DNA from: Arctopsyche grandis
Lineage: Eukaryota > Arthropoda > Insecta > Trichoptera > Hydropsychidae
Direction: 5' to 3'
Assembly: GCF_051622035.1 (NCBI RefSeq)
Contig: NC_135364.1
Coordinates: forward strand, 18,165,001-18,229,000
Length of the DNA stretch: 64,000 nt
Shown here: piece by piece, positions 19,611 to 64,000 of the stretch
How the letters are laid out: each line of letters begins with the position of its first letter
How positions within the stretch are numbered: the first letter of the stretch is position 1
Notes under the pieces: generated by a model
Told to the model about the DNA's origin: nothing
The model's database searches: none
The model's input: only the letters and a program-made list of their open reading frames with translations
Translations under genes and position numbers: made by a program

Positions 19611-22600
19611 GGCATTTAAGATTTAAAAAAATGGCTAATGAGAACTGGGAAAAATAAGCAACAATTTTATAAAAATTATTTATTTGAAATATTTTTGTTT
19701 TATTTACATAATGGTATTTTCTTTTAAGATTTAGATAAATAGTACATTTTTTTCCGTTAACAGACGAAAAAACATTTTTTAAATATAATAAGTGTAATTC
19801 AAGCAGTATATATTCGAAATGAGATTTTCGCATGCAACACAATTTAATACTGAAAATATATAAGTTTTCACGAAATCGAAACGAATTCATATTTAGGCCA
19901 TGCCTTTTGATAGAACATAATACAGCTTTTTTCATACCTAAGGATATGTTAGTTGGTCTTTTCATAAAGCAATAATGCCACAATTTTCACTTTATCTGAT
20001 AGACATCATACATAATCATAATTTTTATATCCCTATACATATCTTAATAACACCTTTTTATTTTTTATTTAGCGAAGCTCAATTTATAAATGTAAATAGA
20101 CATTTATAATGCTCGTATTTACATATACAGTATATATTATTAAATAGTATGTCTTTGGTGTGGCTTAATACGTACGTTGTACATGTATTGTGTGTATGTT
20201 TGTTTTTTTATTTATTTATCTTATTTTTCAGAATGTCTGTAGGTTTTGTAGTGTGTGTATGTGTGTTTGTGTCGTGTATGTATTATATGTACATAGATAT
20301 TATGAACTATTACATAATATATTTGTGCATAATTTAAAACGAATCTATACAGCATAGCTATTGAACATGCACATTTTACAATAAACATGTGACGTCGCAC
20401 AATTTTTTTCTACTCACTATTTTGATAAAGCTATGTTCCCGATCAGCTGATGGTACCTAAACTAAACTATACTATCTACCAACACATCACACGTAAACTA
20501 TACTCGGCCAATCGTCAAGTTGATTACATTTATAATTTTTAAATATTCCATTTATTTTTATGTTTTTTTTTTTTTACTTTATTTAATTCGGTAATCCAAA
20601 TCATATAGAATCAAGATGCGCTGATAGATAAAGTTAGTAAGAGTGGTCCCTCAAGCCAAAAATACAATTGATTATAATAATAAACGACATTCATTTTAAA
20701 AGTAAAAAAGAATACAATATGTATGTCTAAAGATAGAAACTGTATATATATATAGTTTGACACAATTGTTTCAATCCTTAATCTTGGACGGCACACCTAC
20801 ATGGAAATAATTCTAAAATTTACAATTTGCAAGAATTATCCGTTCGACTGTAGGACTTGATCGTGTTTTCAGAAACGTTCAGAAATCTATTTTCTATATA
20901 TATATATACTTTGAGAAATATTTTAAATATATTTTAAGCAAGTCTTATTGTCTACCACGTGCCATGGATCAGTTCTACGGTTGCCGACACTCTTTTGTGA
21001 TTTTACAAAAAAAGAAAAAATATCCTGGTTAGACTATTGTTTCATTTGTAACAAACTCCCCATAATGTATCACTTCATCCACTCATTTAAACATATATAA
21101 GATGACGTCACACATATATGAGTAAAGCCTTGTCCTTTATAAGGTATTGATTCATCCAATTAAATTAAATAATAAACGTGACTTTGATTAATAAATACTG
21201 CAAATAAAATTTTGTGAACAATTTATGTAATACTTCTTGAACTTTTACCAATACAATAGTTTCTTGTTCTAAATTTTTAACAAAAACGAAAATAGTACAA
21301 GTAGAAGGCAGTGTTTTAAAAAATGTATTTTGTTATGAATTCATTTATTAAATGCAATCAATCTTACCGCACTTTAAGAAGAATATATACGAGTAGTTGG
21401 CAACCTTAGTCAGTTCCTTCGGAGCTGCACGGCTGAAGGACGCCCTTGACAGACTTCATAATCTTTTGTTCCTTGATCTAACTATAATATACATATATAT
21501 TTATATACATTAAAAAATCTTGAATAGAAGAGAATTCATTGGAAAGACCAAATGGCACAAGCAATGCCGCTAATAAGATTCTAGCGACATTTAAGTAAAA
21601 ATCCTCCCATTTCAGTTATAAGACATCTACAGATTGGTAAAGAAGTTTCATGAGTTTTAAATTTAAGGGACTTTAATGAAGAGTTCAAGTCGTGGGAAGA
21701 GGAAAAGGAATATCTACATATGTACTATAATGTGGTTAATGTATGTATATAATATAATACTTCTACTATGTATGCCTTCACAGTTGTGAATTTTTATCAG
21801 GTTTAATTTACATGATTTATACAATAAACAATAAGTAACAACAACAATTTAACCGAATATAACTTGAAATTTTAGGTTCTAAACAATTATTCTTTTTATA
21901 AATGTTACACTGTATGCACGATAAGATTAGTAATGATATTATACTTTTACACAAGAGATCTTCATATCATATCTTCAGAGCATTTTTTGATTTAAAGCTT
22001 TTTACCTCAGTAATATTACATACATATTCATCTCATTTACAAATATAATATATGTATGTATATATATATACGAATACATATATTTTACAAGGACTTTCAC
22101 AGGATTTTGATTATACAGATACACACGATGATTTAAAACCGTTTAAACACAATATGTAGATAATTTTTGATACTTACATTTAAACAAGTCACATTTATTT
22201 AAAGAAGCCAGTCTAAACACATTTATGTATGTACATACATATGTACATATGCGTACATTTAGATTATTTTTAAGATAATATATTGAATGCATCGATAAGA
22301 AATTAAATTTTAAGGAAACTTCTAATAATAGAAATTTAACGAAAATATAAATTATTGCTAAATTTTCAATAAAAAATAAAATAATTTGATAATAAATAAC
22401 GATGGTCAAAATAATTTATTACAAGCCTCAATTTTATTATACAAATAAAAATTAATTCACTATACAGAAATTTTAAATATTGTATTACACAATTAATATT
22501 ATGTAAATTGAGATTACATATACATACATATGTTTAAACATAAATATTTTCAGATTATCAACACTTTATTGAAGAATGAAATTTATATAGTACATACATA

Positions 22601-22943
22601 AATTGAACAGTGAACGACGGTTAAGATATCAGAAGTTGAATAATAATAACATTTATTTTATCTATTGTGCTAAGACGTGTATTTTATTAAATTGAAACAC
22701 ATATTATATTCTGTGACGAACTTTTTTTTTAAATAAACAATCAGACATGTATTTTACAATGAGTCATTTGAGTCATTGGTTAATTACAAAGCCATATAAC
22801 TTTTTTCTGTACATAAAATTATTTACATATGTAATTGTTTTACAATTAAATTATAATTTGAATACTGCTTGTTATTTTTCCATGGTTGAGTATTTTTATT
22901 TCTTCACGAACTTCTTCATGAACGATGATAATATATTCGAGCA
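19611..22943. other. AT-rich region downstream of PDE1; includes its 3' UTR
   Basis: No gene was recognised in about 3.3 kb. The part nearest 22943 must hold the PDE1 3' UTR on the minus strand. A candidate polyadenylation signal (complement of 22683-22688, AATAAA) lies about 256 bp downstream of the stop. A perfect CRE palindrome TGACGTCA occurs at 21113-21120 without a promoter nearby. Confidence 0.4.
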
Positions 22944-54179
<31,236 letters not shown>

Positions 54180-57100
54180 CTGCAATACAAAATTAGTATG
54201 TTATTATCATCACAACCGATGTACATACATATAAATAAATAAATAAATGTCTTACGAATACACCCATGGAAAGTGTTTTTGAAAGATTTTCCCGTTTACT
54301 TAAAATTGACATATTTCCTGCGTGTGACAGATACTTTCATCCCTCATACAAAATATCTTTATATTTTTTATATTTCGAAAAATACTCTAAATGAGTACCC
54401 TCAACAAAGAAAGTCCAATTCGACGTACTCCATTTGAAATGGATTTATCGAAATTCGAGTCTCGATTTCAATACATTACCTTTCGATACAGTTTGAGGAT
54501 TGTAACACGTACAGTTCTCATTGTATTCGAATGGTTCTTTTTACCTTTAGAATGCGAATAAAAGAAGACGTATTGAAATTTTCACCCTTCGTCCATTTAG
54601 TGTTGATTTTCTTTAATGGATGTAAAAAATAAGAGACTTAACTAGTTTGTGCCCGGCTAGGAAACTTTCGTTTTATACTTATTTTATAACTGGTTTATAT
54701 ATTTGACCTTTTTTGTGAAAAGACACATGATGAGCTTACAAAATGCGATAAAAGGACATTTTACGATGAAGAAAATTCATTTATGAAATAGCCTTCGTTT
54801 TTAAATTGCGATGCTTATATACCTATAATATAATATTTCGTTATAGCTCTACGTGCAAGTGAAATATAAATAATATTTTATAATATAATATAACGGTACA
54901 CATATACTCGCAAATTATATTATTTATGTAATTTCAAATGTTGAAAACAATTATTTAATAAAAAAATAATCCAAAATACTTTAAATGCATTCAATTTGAT
55001 ATTAAAGGGTGTCTAGCCTTAAGTAAATATAAAATATCTTGTGCAGAATTGCATAAAACCCCATTGAAATTCCAATTTTTCTAAAGAGAAAATTCTTATT
55101 TTTCTAGACATTTATGAAAAGCTTAATATAGCACGAATGGTTTTATTTAAAATATATTCAAATTGCGTAGAGTAATATGTATGTACTTGTTTTCATTTAA
55201 AAATACATATATTTTATTGTACATAAAATCTTCATTACCATATTATAATATATTGTACATCTTTTATCTTTTATATGTCTACTTCTCTAGTATATTAATA
55301 AATTCCTGAAATAAAATTTCTTATTAAGTTTTGAACAAATTTTCCCATATAAATACATATGTATGTGCATAGTACATTATACGAAGAAATAGTGGAGACA
55401 TCGACGCACTTTTCGTTTATATATATTTCGTCTAATATATTTCGTCCCAAATTCCCAAGGAACACAATCTCCACTCGACTGAAATTTATTTGAACAACCT
55501 TTTCGCGGCAACAATCTCACATTGACGAGGAGCGAGTGAATCTAGATCGAAATTCGATAATTGAAGTCCGCAAAATTCGATAGCAAACCCGCAGAACTGG
55601 GATAAAATATACGTGAGCAATTAATTATTGCTTCAATTCGCAGGAGATGTATAGGAAATGAGAGCTTTTAGAAAATATATTCGAGGAGTAAACAATTAAC
55701 CAGCGCAAATTCATTAATTAAGCGGCTTTCGCTTGGATGTAGGATTAATTTTTGACACTTGCTTGAGCAAGAGTTCTGATTGTACGATGGATATTTGTAA
55801 AGAGGAAATATAATACATATGTATGTACCTACCTGAATCTCTTGCTGTGAGTACTAAAGCATGCCTCTATTAGATGGATGGGCTTTATTTATAGAATAAA
55901 TGTTATTCGACTATAATAAAGTGTATGCCTATACACATACATACATATATGGGTGAACGTACGCTAAAATAAATAGAATCATATGAGACAATATACCGAG
56001 GCTTAAGCATATTAACACTTTCGTGAGAATGAAAATATAGGACGTACACTCAGCGGGGAAAACTCATCTCCCAATGAAAGGGTTAGCTCACCCCTTCTTT
56101 ATCGCTTGACCTCAGTTTGACCCTCACAGAAAATAATATTTTTGTTCAAATTTTACCAATGCTGTATAATCGTAAGTGTCATATATGTATATTCATTGAA
56201 ATCCAAGTAAATGTATACATATGTTACATATATTAAGTCATTAAATGGAAAGCTTACAATTCTTACTTTCATTTATATTGTACATATTTTGTGGAAATAA
56301 AAAAAATAGCAGACTCGAGTTTTAATGAAAAATAAAAATCACAGTAGTAGGTCATAGAGATTCAAATGATTAAAAAAGAAAAATTATTTGATTTTAATTT
56401 TACTTTCCGAATACAGAATTGAAAATGCGTCGAATGATAATTTAATTAATGGACGTACCATTTCGATATTGATGGAACGGCCGAGTATGAATTCAGGGAA
56501 TTATTCATCAGTCAATTTACTATGTCGTTGTTCATGATAGCCGGCGTGTAATCCTATTCGATAGAAGTATATACATATGTATGTATGTTCATACATATAT
56601 GAATATAATATCACAACGTGATATTATTTTACAATCAAATTGGCCGCAGACAGAGGAAATGCATTTTCAATATTCTGTCTGCTAACTTTACGTCAAATTA
56701 TTTTAAAAATGCATCGTACACACTAGTGCATTAAAATGTCAGTTTTATACATTTCGTATGAAGCAGATAATGTATTATTGTGTTTTAAATGCACTATACA
56801 CAAACATATAAAATTTATTGGGCAATATAAGTCACCACGGCAACGTTTCATACACACTTTATGCAGTATCAATAACCTGTGAGTGTGATATATCTATTAC
56901 ATAGACAAACTGCTACTTTCAACCAAAAATGATATTTTTTCTTGGTAAATAAATTTTGGAATATACCAACAAAAATTTGGAAGAATAATAAATATTACAT
57001 TATATATGTATGTACATATATAAAGTAAGCCGTGTATTTTAAAGTACATTACAATTCATATTGACAAGTACACATAAATGCGTATATTTTATGTGTATTT

Positions 57101-58789
57101 AAAATGCACGAGTACTTACTCTTTCAAAGAATATTATATAAAAATTTTATTTTACGTTATTTGATTCGTCAATAATCTTCTGAATTTTGCTTTTAGTATT
57201 TTATTTTTTTATGTTTATATATTTTTTTGCTTCGTGTAGCCCATTTTAACCCGGTCTGAGCGGCGCAAATCTGTATGAAAGTGTTCGTGAATAATTTAGA
57301 AAGCGACTGATTATATTGAAATGTTTTTTGAAAAACCGTGGACGATTTTTTGCTTTAAATATTATTTAAATATACATATGTACATATAATTTAATATATA
57401 TCCAAGTGAGTAATATACACAATCTTGACACAAGTCGCTAGTAAGCTTAAAAAGAGCGCTCGTCATTTTTTTACAAGGTTTTTCTTATATTGTTATATAT
57501 GAGAAAAATTCAGGGGTAAAAGTAGTCTTCACAGTTGAAAAATACGACGTATCAAAGCGTATTGCGGAGATCCGGTCTCATCAATTAAACGACGCGTCTC
57601 CGACTATTACGACTAGATTCAGAGCCCGAAAAGGATTATCGAATAATCCCATTTCGGCTCACTCGTTTCGAGGACCTAATTAACAAAAAAAAAATATTAT
57701 AGAATCTTTCGAATATGAATCCAGCCTAAGATTAAAAGGAAAACGTCTTGTCGGCGTAAAAAATCGACACGCAGTATTACTGTTTGCTTTGTGAAAATAT
57801 CGAGGCAATGAAATGACACAGGATTAATTTTAAATTGCAGATGAAACTTGGAAAATGTAGGTGGGAGGTGTTCATATATAATATTATATCTTTGTTAAGT
57901 CATTTGTCTTGAAGGAATTCGTGAGAGAGCTTCGTTGAAGACATTACTTACGCAACAAAGCTAGAGACGGATCATCTCGCAAAAAATAATTATTAAACAT
58001 GCTTTTATAAAAAGATGATTGCTTCGTGTGTTTTTCTTTTTGTATGGGATAGATTCTTGGGGGTGGGCGGGCGGTGTGTTAAAATTCATTACATTTAAAT
58101 TATTGAGAGAGGTATACTCATCTAGATGTTTCTATGTAGATGGAAACTTACGGCAATTAATTAGACTGCTTGCGTTAAGGGAAAGTTAACGTAAATTATT
58201 ATTCACAATTTAGTCAACATTTAGGGGATGAGTCGTAATGTGCGAATGGCGGTGGCTGTGGTGGTTTAAAAAGGCCTCGGGGTGTGGTTCTTGTAAACAC
58301 AGCCAGTTAAGCTCGTTCCAGAATGAAAGCTCCCCAAACGGTGTTCGAGATGAACGCCACCTTTGGGAATCGCAGATTTTCGCTTTCCTCAAAAAGAAAT
58401 TTACAATTAAGAAAGTGGTGGAGATTTGGCAAAGGGTAGAGATGGGCTATAGGGAATTTTTAGTGAAGTGAAATCTAAAGGGTTTCATCGTTATTTGTCC
58501 TAGTGGCGAAATTGGGACGAAAAGTGCGTACTAAAATAGTTTACGTATGTAAAATAGGCACCTGAATGAAATGGTTCAATAATAATTTTATACTTTGGCT
58601 TAGATGTAAAAGATTAAATTTGAATATAAATTTATACTTTCATGTATATTTTCCATCGGAAAAGTATTAAAATACTAAAAAAAAACATGGTTATAAATAT
58701 ATTATGTATGTAGAAGCCCTCATTTTTCATGAATTTGTTTTTTCAATATAATATATTGAAATAACATAGATGAATGATAAGCATGTAAT
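54180..58789. other. Upstream PDE1 intron or flank, no gene found
   Basis: About 4.6 kb with no recognised exon. The missing 5' exon(s) of the long PDE1 isoform could lie here or beyond the window. A moderately GC-rich, open stretch at 58210-58440 has no family match and no convincing splice context. Confidence 0.35.
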
Positions 58790-59112
58790 GCTTTCAATTG
58801 TGTGGTAAGGAGTTCAATTCCTGTACGTGATGCTGGCCAGACCTTGAATATGTGACTCCAAGGTCAATCGTTTCCTATCTCATTTCATTGAAACGGTTCC
58901 AAAAAATTGACAATCCTGTCCTATTTCCCGCAAAATTTTAGCTAACAGCATCTCAAATTTACTGGTTTATGAAATGCTGCACATTTCAAGTTTTTCAGCA
59001 TATCGATTTATTGAAATTTGTCAAAAAATGTATCCATAGATGCCTCTATATTGCTCTGTAAAATTAATCTGTAAATTCTATATCGATGTTTGTAATTGGC
59101 CAGGAAGGCACA
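58790..59112 (+). mobile_element. tRNA-derived SINE, 3'-truncated (plus strand)
   Basis: A B-box-like 'ggagttcaattcct' is followed by the family body ('caatcgtttcctatctcatt', 'attgaaacggttcc') and the first half of the terminal hairpin, 'ggccaggaaggcacatt'. Sequence then diverges, so the closing arm of the hairpin is absent. It is the only plus-strand copy with a recognisable head. Confidence 0.75.
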
Positions 59113-62100
59113 TTTACATAAGTACATAGTACATTGGAAACGAAGAAATACTTTTTGCACTTTTTCAATCATTGGAGAACAATTTGCTTCATGCGGATTC
59201 TACACAATCGCTTTATTCTCTAGTTTGCTTCTCCCAAGCTGGTTGAAAAGCAAGCGAGAAGACAAAGGATTGGAGAATGACTCTGTATATCTCAAGACAT
59301 GTCAGAATCAACGAAAGGAAATGTCGGCGACAGTATTGATGTGGTTGTGAAAGGTGAGTTGAGGATCAAAAGTGATACTCAAATCGAAATGACACCAAAA
59401 GACAGATCCAATGGAATGTGTATACATATACATATACTTCGTCTACATAAATTTAATATATAGATTTGTCTACATAACTTTAAAAAAAGTTTAATAATAT
59501 CATTAATTTAAAATTTGAAAGAAAAAAATTTCCAAATTTCATCGAAGGATACATATTTTAAAATCAAAAGCTTAAAAATATTTCCGCAGATTTTAAAGCT
59601 TTGATTTTTAGTTTGTTTTATTTTCCCTGGTGGTTTTCAATATTTTTTTCGATGGAAACTTTTCCTTACGCAATCCCGTGACTTTTTATAAAAAATGTAT
59701 AGGTAAACAACGCAGTATATCGCAAAAAGTTCTCGTGTGAAATTTTTCATTACGAAAAGAAACCTTTTTCTAATAATTTTTACGAAAGAGTTACAACTGA
59801 ATTCTATGGAAAAATTGAAAGTGTACGTCATATTCGAAACGATTTTAATATGCTCAACATTAAGTCAATTTAAGTGTCAAAACCTTCGAAGAATTTGAAA
59901 ATAGACTCACTAACGAAATTATGCTTTAACTTCCTACACAACTCTTTTTATGTTAAAATGTTAGGAGAGCTCTGCTACTTTTGTTTGTACAGTGAAAAAC
60001 TTGTTAAACAACACTACTTCCGAAATCCATGCGGGTCACGTATACTTTTTATTTTTTGGTAGACTTACATACATACATATATGAAAGGAAAGTTTTTCAG
60101 AAAATTGTGTGGGGAAGGGCTTAGTGCAGCATAAGCTTTTATTAAAACGCGAAATTGTTCTATACACACACTCGCGTTGGAGCAAGTAGTCTACGTCATC
60201 GGTAATGACGTCACGTTTTCCCTAGTGACCTGCACTGGTCGCCTAGGCTATATCCTTTATTGCCTAGTTGCATAGTTGCCTCCATTTGTTCTCGATATGC
60301 TTTAATTCGATGCACATAATATGCTCGCGCGATGCACACAAATGGTTTTGAACTCAATTCAGCTAAAAGTTAAATTAGAATGTCATTTTGTGGAAAACTG
60401 TATTAATTTTATTATACCTTACATAAAATGCATTTAAATCGGTTAATCGAGAGTGTAGTTGTTGGCATTACGATTTTTTCATGTGTGTATTAGTTGTTGA
60501 TATTTTTAGTACCAATACGACGAGGCAAGAAGAGAATAGTTGAACGCCGATAGCTTATTGGCCACACCAATGTGTATAATGCAAACAAATTACGGCATTT
60601 ATCGTAATATCTGCGCGTTTATGCAAATTTACGATACGGCAAACTAATATATCAAGCCGGCCATTGTTCTAATTTAACTTTTTGTAATGGGGATGGAGCG
60701 AAAGGACCCTTGGGAGCGAAATCTTATAAAATATCATATTCATAAGGTATACACGGGTGCTTTTAAATGAAGTCTCGGTGTGTTTTCGGGCTTCGAGATT
60801 TATATTTTCTTTGCGTTCGCTCGTTATGAATACACGCTGGGACTTGGCAAATAGGAATTTTCACCCGGTGAAAACGAAAATTTACGATCGCTACAAAGTG
60901 CTAACGTGCCGACCATTATTTACAGTAGACTTTGCGAACTTCAATCCGGGGGTAAAACAGTTGGAAAAAAGTTTTATTCTTCAGAAGCCAAAATACATAA
61001 AATATTTATGTTCTTTTAAAGATAGGAACACACACGGGCTTTGAAGCAAAAGCGCGCGCGCTCCTCCCGTGCGAATCGCCTTCTTCGCAATGGGAAATTG
61101 GTGTTTATCTAATGTTTGGTAAGGTAAAATAAATCCTTTTGAGACATACATTTTTATGTGTTTTGCCATTTTTAATATATGTATATAAAAGGTTTATATT
61201 ATATGTATGTATGTGCATGATATGAAAATATTCTTAATAAAATAAAGTAAGCCTCTTGAAGCTATACGTAGATATGTACTTACACTTTTACTTTACTCAC
61301 AGTGTATTCACTTTACGATGCCAAAAATAATTTTAGAGTTTCTTAGACTAAATTTGCATATTAACTTTGAAAGAGCATTCATCAAAACTGTGAACATAAA
61401 TTTTCCCGTCAAAATCTCTCTCACAGCTATGTGTATACGTATCATGTATAAAACGTATAATTTATTTTACAGGTACATATATTTGCTTCAAATTAATTTA
61501 AAAAGATGATTTTAAATTATGAAAAGATACATTTGCATAATCAAAAATTTTAAACATCAAAATTGCTTCATTTAAAACTATTATTAAAAAAATGTTTGAG
61601 TGAATTCCATTACAATCAATATTCATATTATATTAGACAGCTCGTAATGTTACAAAAATTGCATTTTTGTAAATAAATAATAATTAAGATTCATTTGAAT
61701 TAAGTTAACACGACGTTAATTTATAAGGATACAAAATAAGGGTTTTATTTAAAACAATATTTCCATTAAAAAATTAACACGTTTGGTTTTGCAATGTTAA
61801 GCATATCAGTTGAAAATAAATTTACATATAAATTATTCAAAAAAGTTTCTCTTATGATAATGATGAGCTGAAATCGTTTCAAACTACAAATATGTATGTA
61901 TATATGTATGTGTGTATATTTCCAAGCACTTTGCTCTTAACTTTGACTTGTATGCACTCACTTGATATAAACTTGCACCTTAACTCGGAACAAAGTTTCA
62001 TATCTGAAAACTGATCATGAAATTTAATTACATTCTCGCTTGACACAATAGCCACTTCATCTGATTAAAAACGCTATTTTATGTACGTATACATTTTGCT

Positions 62101-64000
62101 CTAAGCATGCACATACATACATATGCTAAGAAAGTTAATATCTAGTAAGCTGGAGCATTATATAGTCTTGTTTGGAATTGAATTTAATGTCAGATAAAAT
62201 TTAATAAGTAAATCTCGTTTGTCATCATGGAATAAAAGTCCACATACACACTCTTTATGGGGAACATTAATCTTTTGTTTGATAATGGCGCTAGGGAATT
62301 GTGTCCACACCGCAACCTCCTATTGACCTCCTTATGTTTAACATTTAAAAGCCTTCAATTCCCTACAGGGAAGACGTATAAAGCTTCTAAGAAGGTGGTT
62401 CCGTGTTCGACATGGGGAACCATTTACAATTCACTTTGAAACCCATTCAAAAGCCATCACCGGAATTAAAATTTTACAGTAGATAATTTTCATGAAAATC
62501 TTTTTCCATTAAATAAATTTTCCTATAAAATAAGCCGGAGATTAATTCGAGTGTTTGTTCGAAAATTATAATTTTCTTTCACATTAAAAACAATATTTTC
62601 ATTAATAATCTGCTCTTTTCAATTTTCGTCTAAAATAAATATAAATTTCAAAAAAAAAAGAAAGTAAAATACGGCATTTTTCTGAGATGTTTCAATAAAT
62701 TCGTTTTAATTAGTTTGAAGAAGGTCAAGACAACTGAAAGAAATATACCTATAAAAGTACTTATAATGATTCTTTCGTTTGAATTTGAGACTTTTACCCG
62801 AAGAGGACTTATTTTTTATGCTCTGTTTTATTACGATTTCCTCTCGAAAATCAGGAGTAAAGAATGTTTTTCATCTTTTAATTCAATATGAAAAACAAAG
62901 CTATAATAACAAACTAAGTGAAATATTTCTCAATTTAAAGGAAAATAAGACTATATTCGGAAACTTAAGAGGAATTTATTAAAAGTTCATATTTAGCTTC
63001 GTTATTTATATTTCGAAATACTGTCAAAAAGTTAAACATCGAATATATACATATTAATGTATGAAATATAATATTTTTTGACTTGTTATCTCTATTACTC
63101 ACGAATCTGATCTTATGTACATACATATATTAAACATAAAATTAAATTGGCATGCGTTACCCGCTCATAGCACGCCTTAATCTCATTGATCTTATTCTTT
63201 GTGAGTCTACTAGCATGTTAGCGATGCTAATACTTTTAACAAATTTATATAATAATACGTCATATCTATACATATGTACATATGTTATGAATATTTATAT
63301 ATAGATAAATTTTAAACTTAAGACTCGACTTTTATGCTTTTGATCTGATTATTTAGTAAAACAGTAGGTAAATTAATTTAAACGTTAAATCAATTAATAT
63401 TTTCATCCGAGTAAATCCTATGATTTGAGTTTCCAATTAATGCATTATGAACTGTCACGTCTTGCTATCTAAACAGAATTATATTCAAACAGATTGGACG
63501 AGAGACATCGATTCGAGTATTTAGCACATTTAAAATTAAAGTTTCAGGGAGTGATTTTTACATTTACAGTCAAATATGAAAATGAAAAACTGAAAAAACA
63601 CACTCAAACAAGGAAGTAATCCGCACAAAAGTGTAATCAAGCGAGCCACACGCTCATTGTGTACCCCGGTTCGTTCGGATGAGCAATCGCAAACAACACG
63701 TCGCGTCGGACTAAACTAAAATAATATGATAATTAAAACACCATTGTTGAAATGTACATATATATTTATATATGTTTAACATTCGTGTCAATGCGCGTCT
63801 AATTTTTCAAAATTACGAAAGAAAACAAAGAGACCGGTTCGCGTTGGTCTGACGTAGTATGAAATTCCATACTGAGCAACGTAACTCGAATCTTTCAGAT
63901 TTACGCACACTTGGTAAATAGGTCGACATAATCCACCGCAAATTTCCAGGTCTTATAAATTTATTACCGGGATCGGTTCTTCTTCTTCTTCTCTCTGATA
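59113..64000. other. No gene recognised
   Basis: AT-rich sequence with short open frames only. GC-richer stretches occur at 60160-60310 (including a CRE) and 63600-63720. Either could belong to a promoter, but neither shows a coding exon. Confidence 0.35.
60206..60213. promoter_or_regulatory. Perfect CRE palindrome
   Basis: TGACGTCA is the consensus site for CREB-type bZIP factors. A half-site-like 'tacgtca' lies 14 bp upstream (60192-60198). The setting is locally GC-richer and upstream of all visible PDE1 exons. Eight-base matches occur by chance, so function is unproven. Confidence 0.3.

Noticed and set aside
58210-58471. Possible upstream PDE1 exon
   Set aside because: Short frames exist on both strands, but no acceptor/donor pair with the required phase and no similarity to PDE1 N-termini was found.

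Overview
This window is animal nuclear DNA, most likely from an insect and probably a moth or butterfly. It is AT-rich, its genes have GT-AG introns, and relics of many transposon classes fill the space between exons. The lepidopteran guess rests mainly on repeated RTE-type LINE remnants with a 'ccactgctgga'-like 3' end and an LKWQWAGH-type C-terminus; no database search was possible.

Layout. 1-3.7 kb: two related hAT elements, each followed by a copy of the same ~300-bp segment. 3.7-10.8 kb: repeat relics and featureless AT-rich DNA. 10.87-13.41 kb (+): a six-exon RCC1L/WBSCR16-like gene for a mitochondrial RCC1-repeat protein. 13.64-14.51 kb (-): an intronless MED27 gene, convergent with RCC1L. 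16.45-18.06 kb (+): an intronless PRMT3 gene. 18.3-22.9 kb: SINE and LINE relics. 22.94-54.18 kb (-): eleven exons of a Ca2+/calmodulin-dependent cyclic nucleotide phosphodiesterase of the PDE1 family, with introns full of MITEs, a solo LTR, SINEs, LINE fragments and (TA)n tracts. A twelfth, in-phase candidate first exon at 35.0-35.2 kb could give a shorter PDE1 isoform. The 5' end of the long PDE1 isoform was not found and may lie at 54-64 kb or beyond the window. 54.2-64 kb: mostly unassigned, with one SINE and a perfect CRE palindrome.

The four genes are housekeeping or signalling genes with unrelated jobs: mitochondrial ribosome biogenesis or GTPase exchange (RCC1L), the Mediator complex (MED27), protein arginine methylation (PRMT3) and cAMP/cGMP hydrolysis (PDE1). 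Nothing suggests they form a functional cluster. I found no CRISPR array, no true tRNA or rRNA gene and no convincing new multi-gene system. The most useful observations are the PDE1 alternative-promoter candidate and several definable transposon families with target-site duplications and nested insertions.
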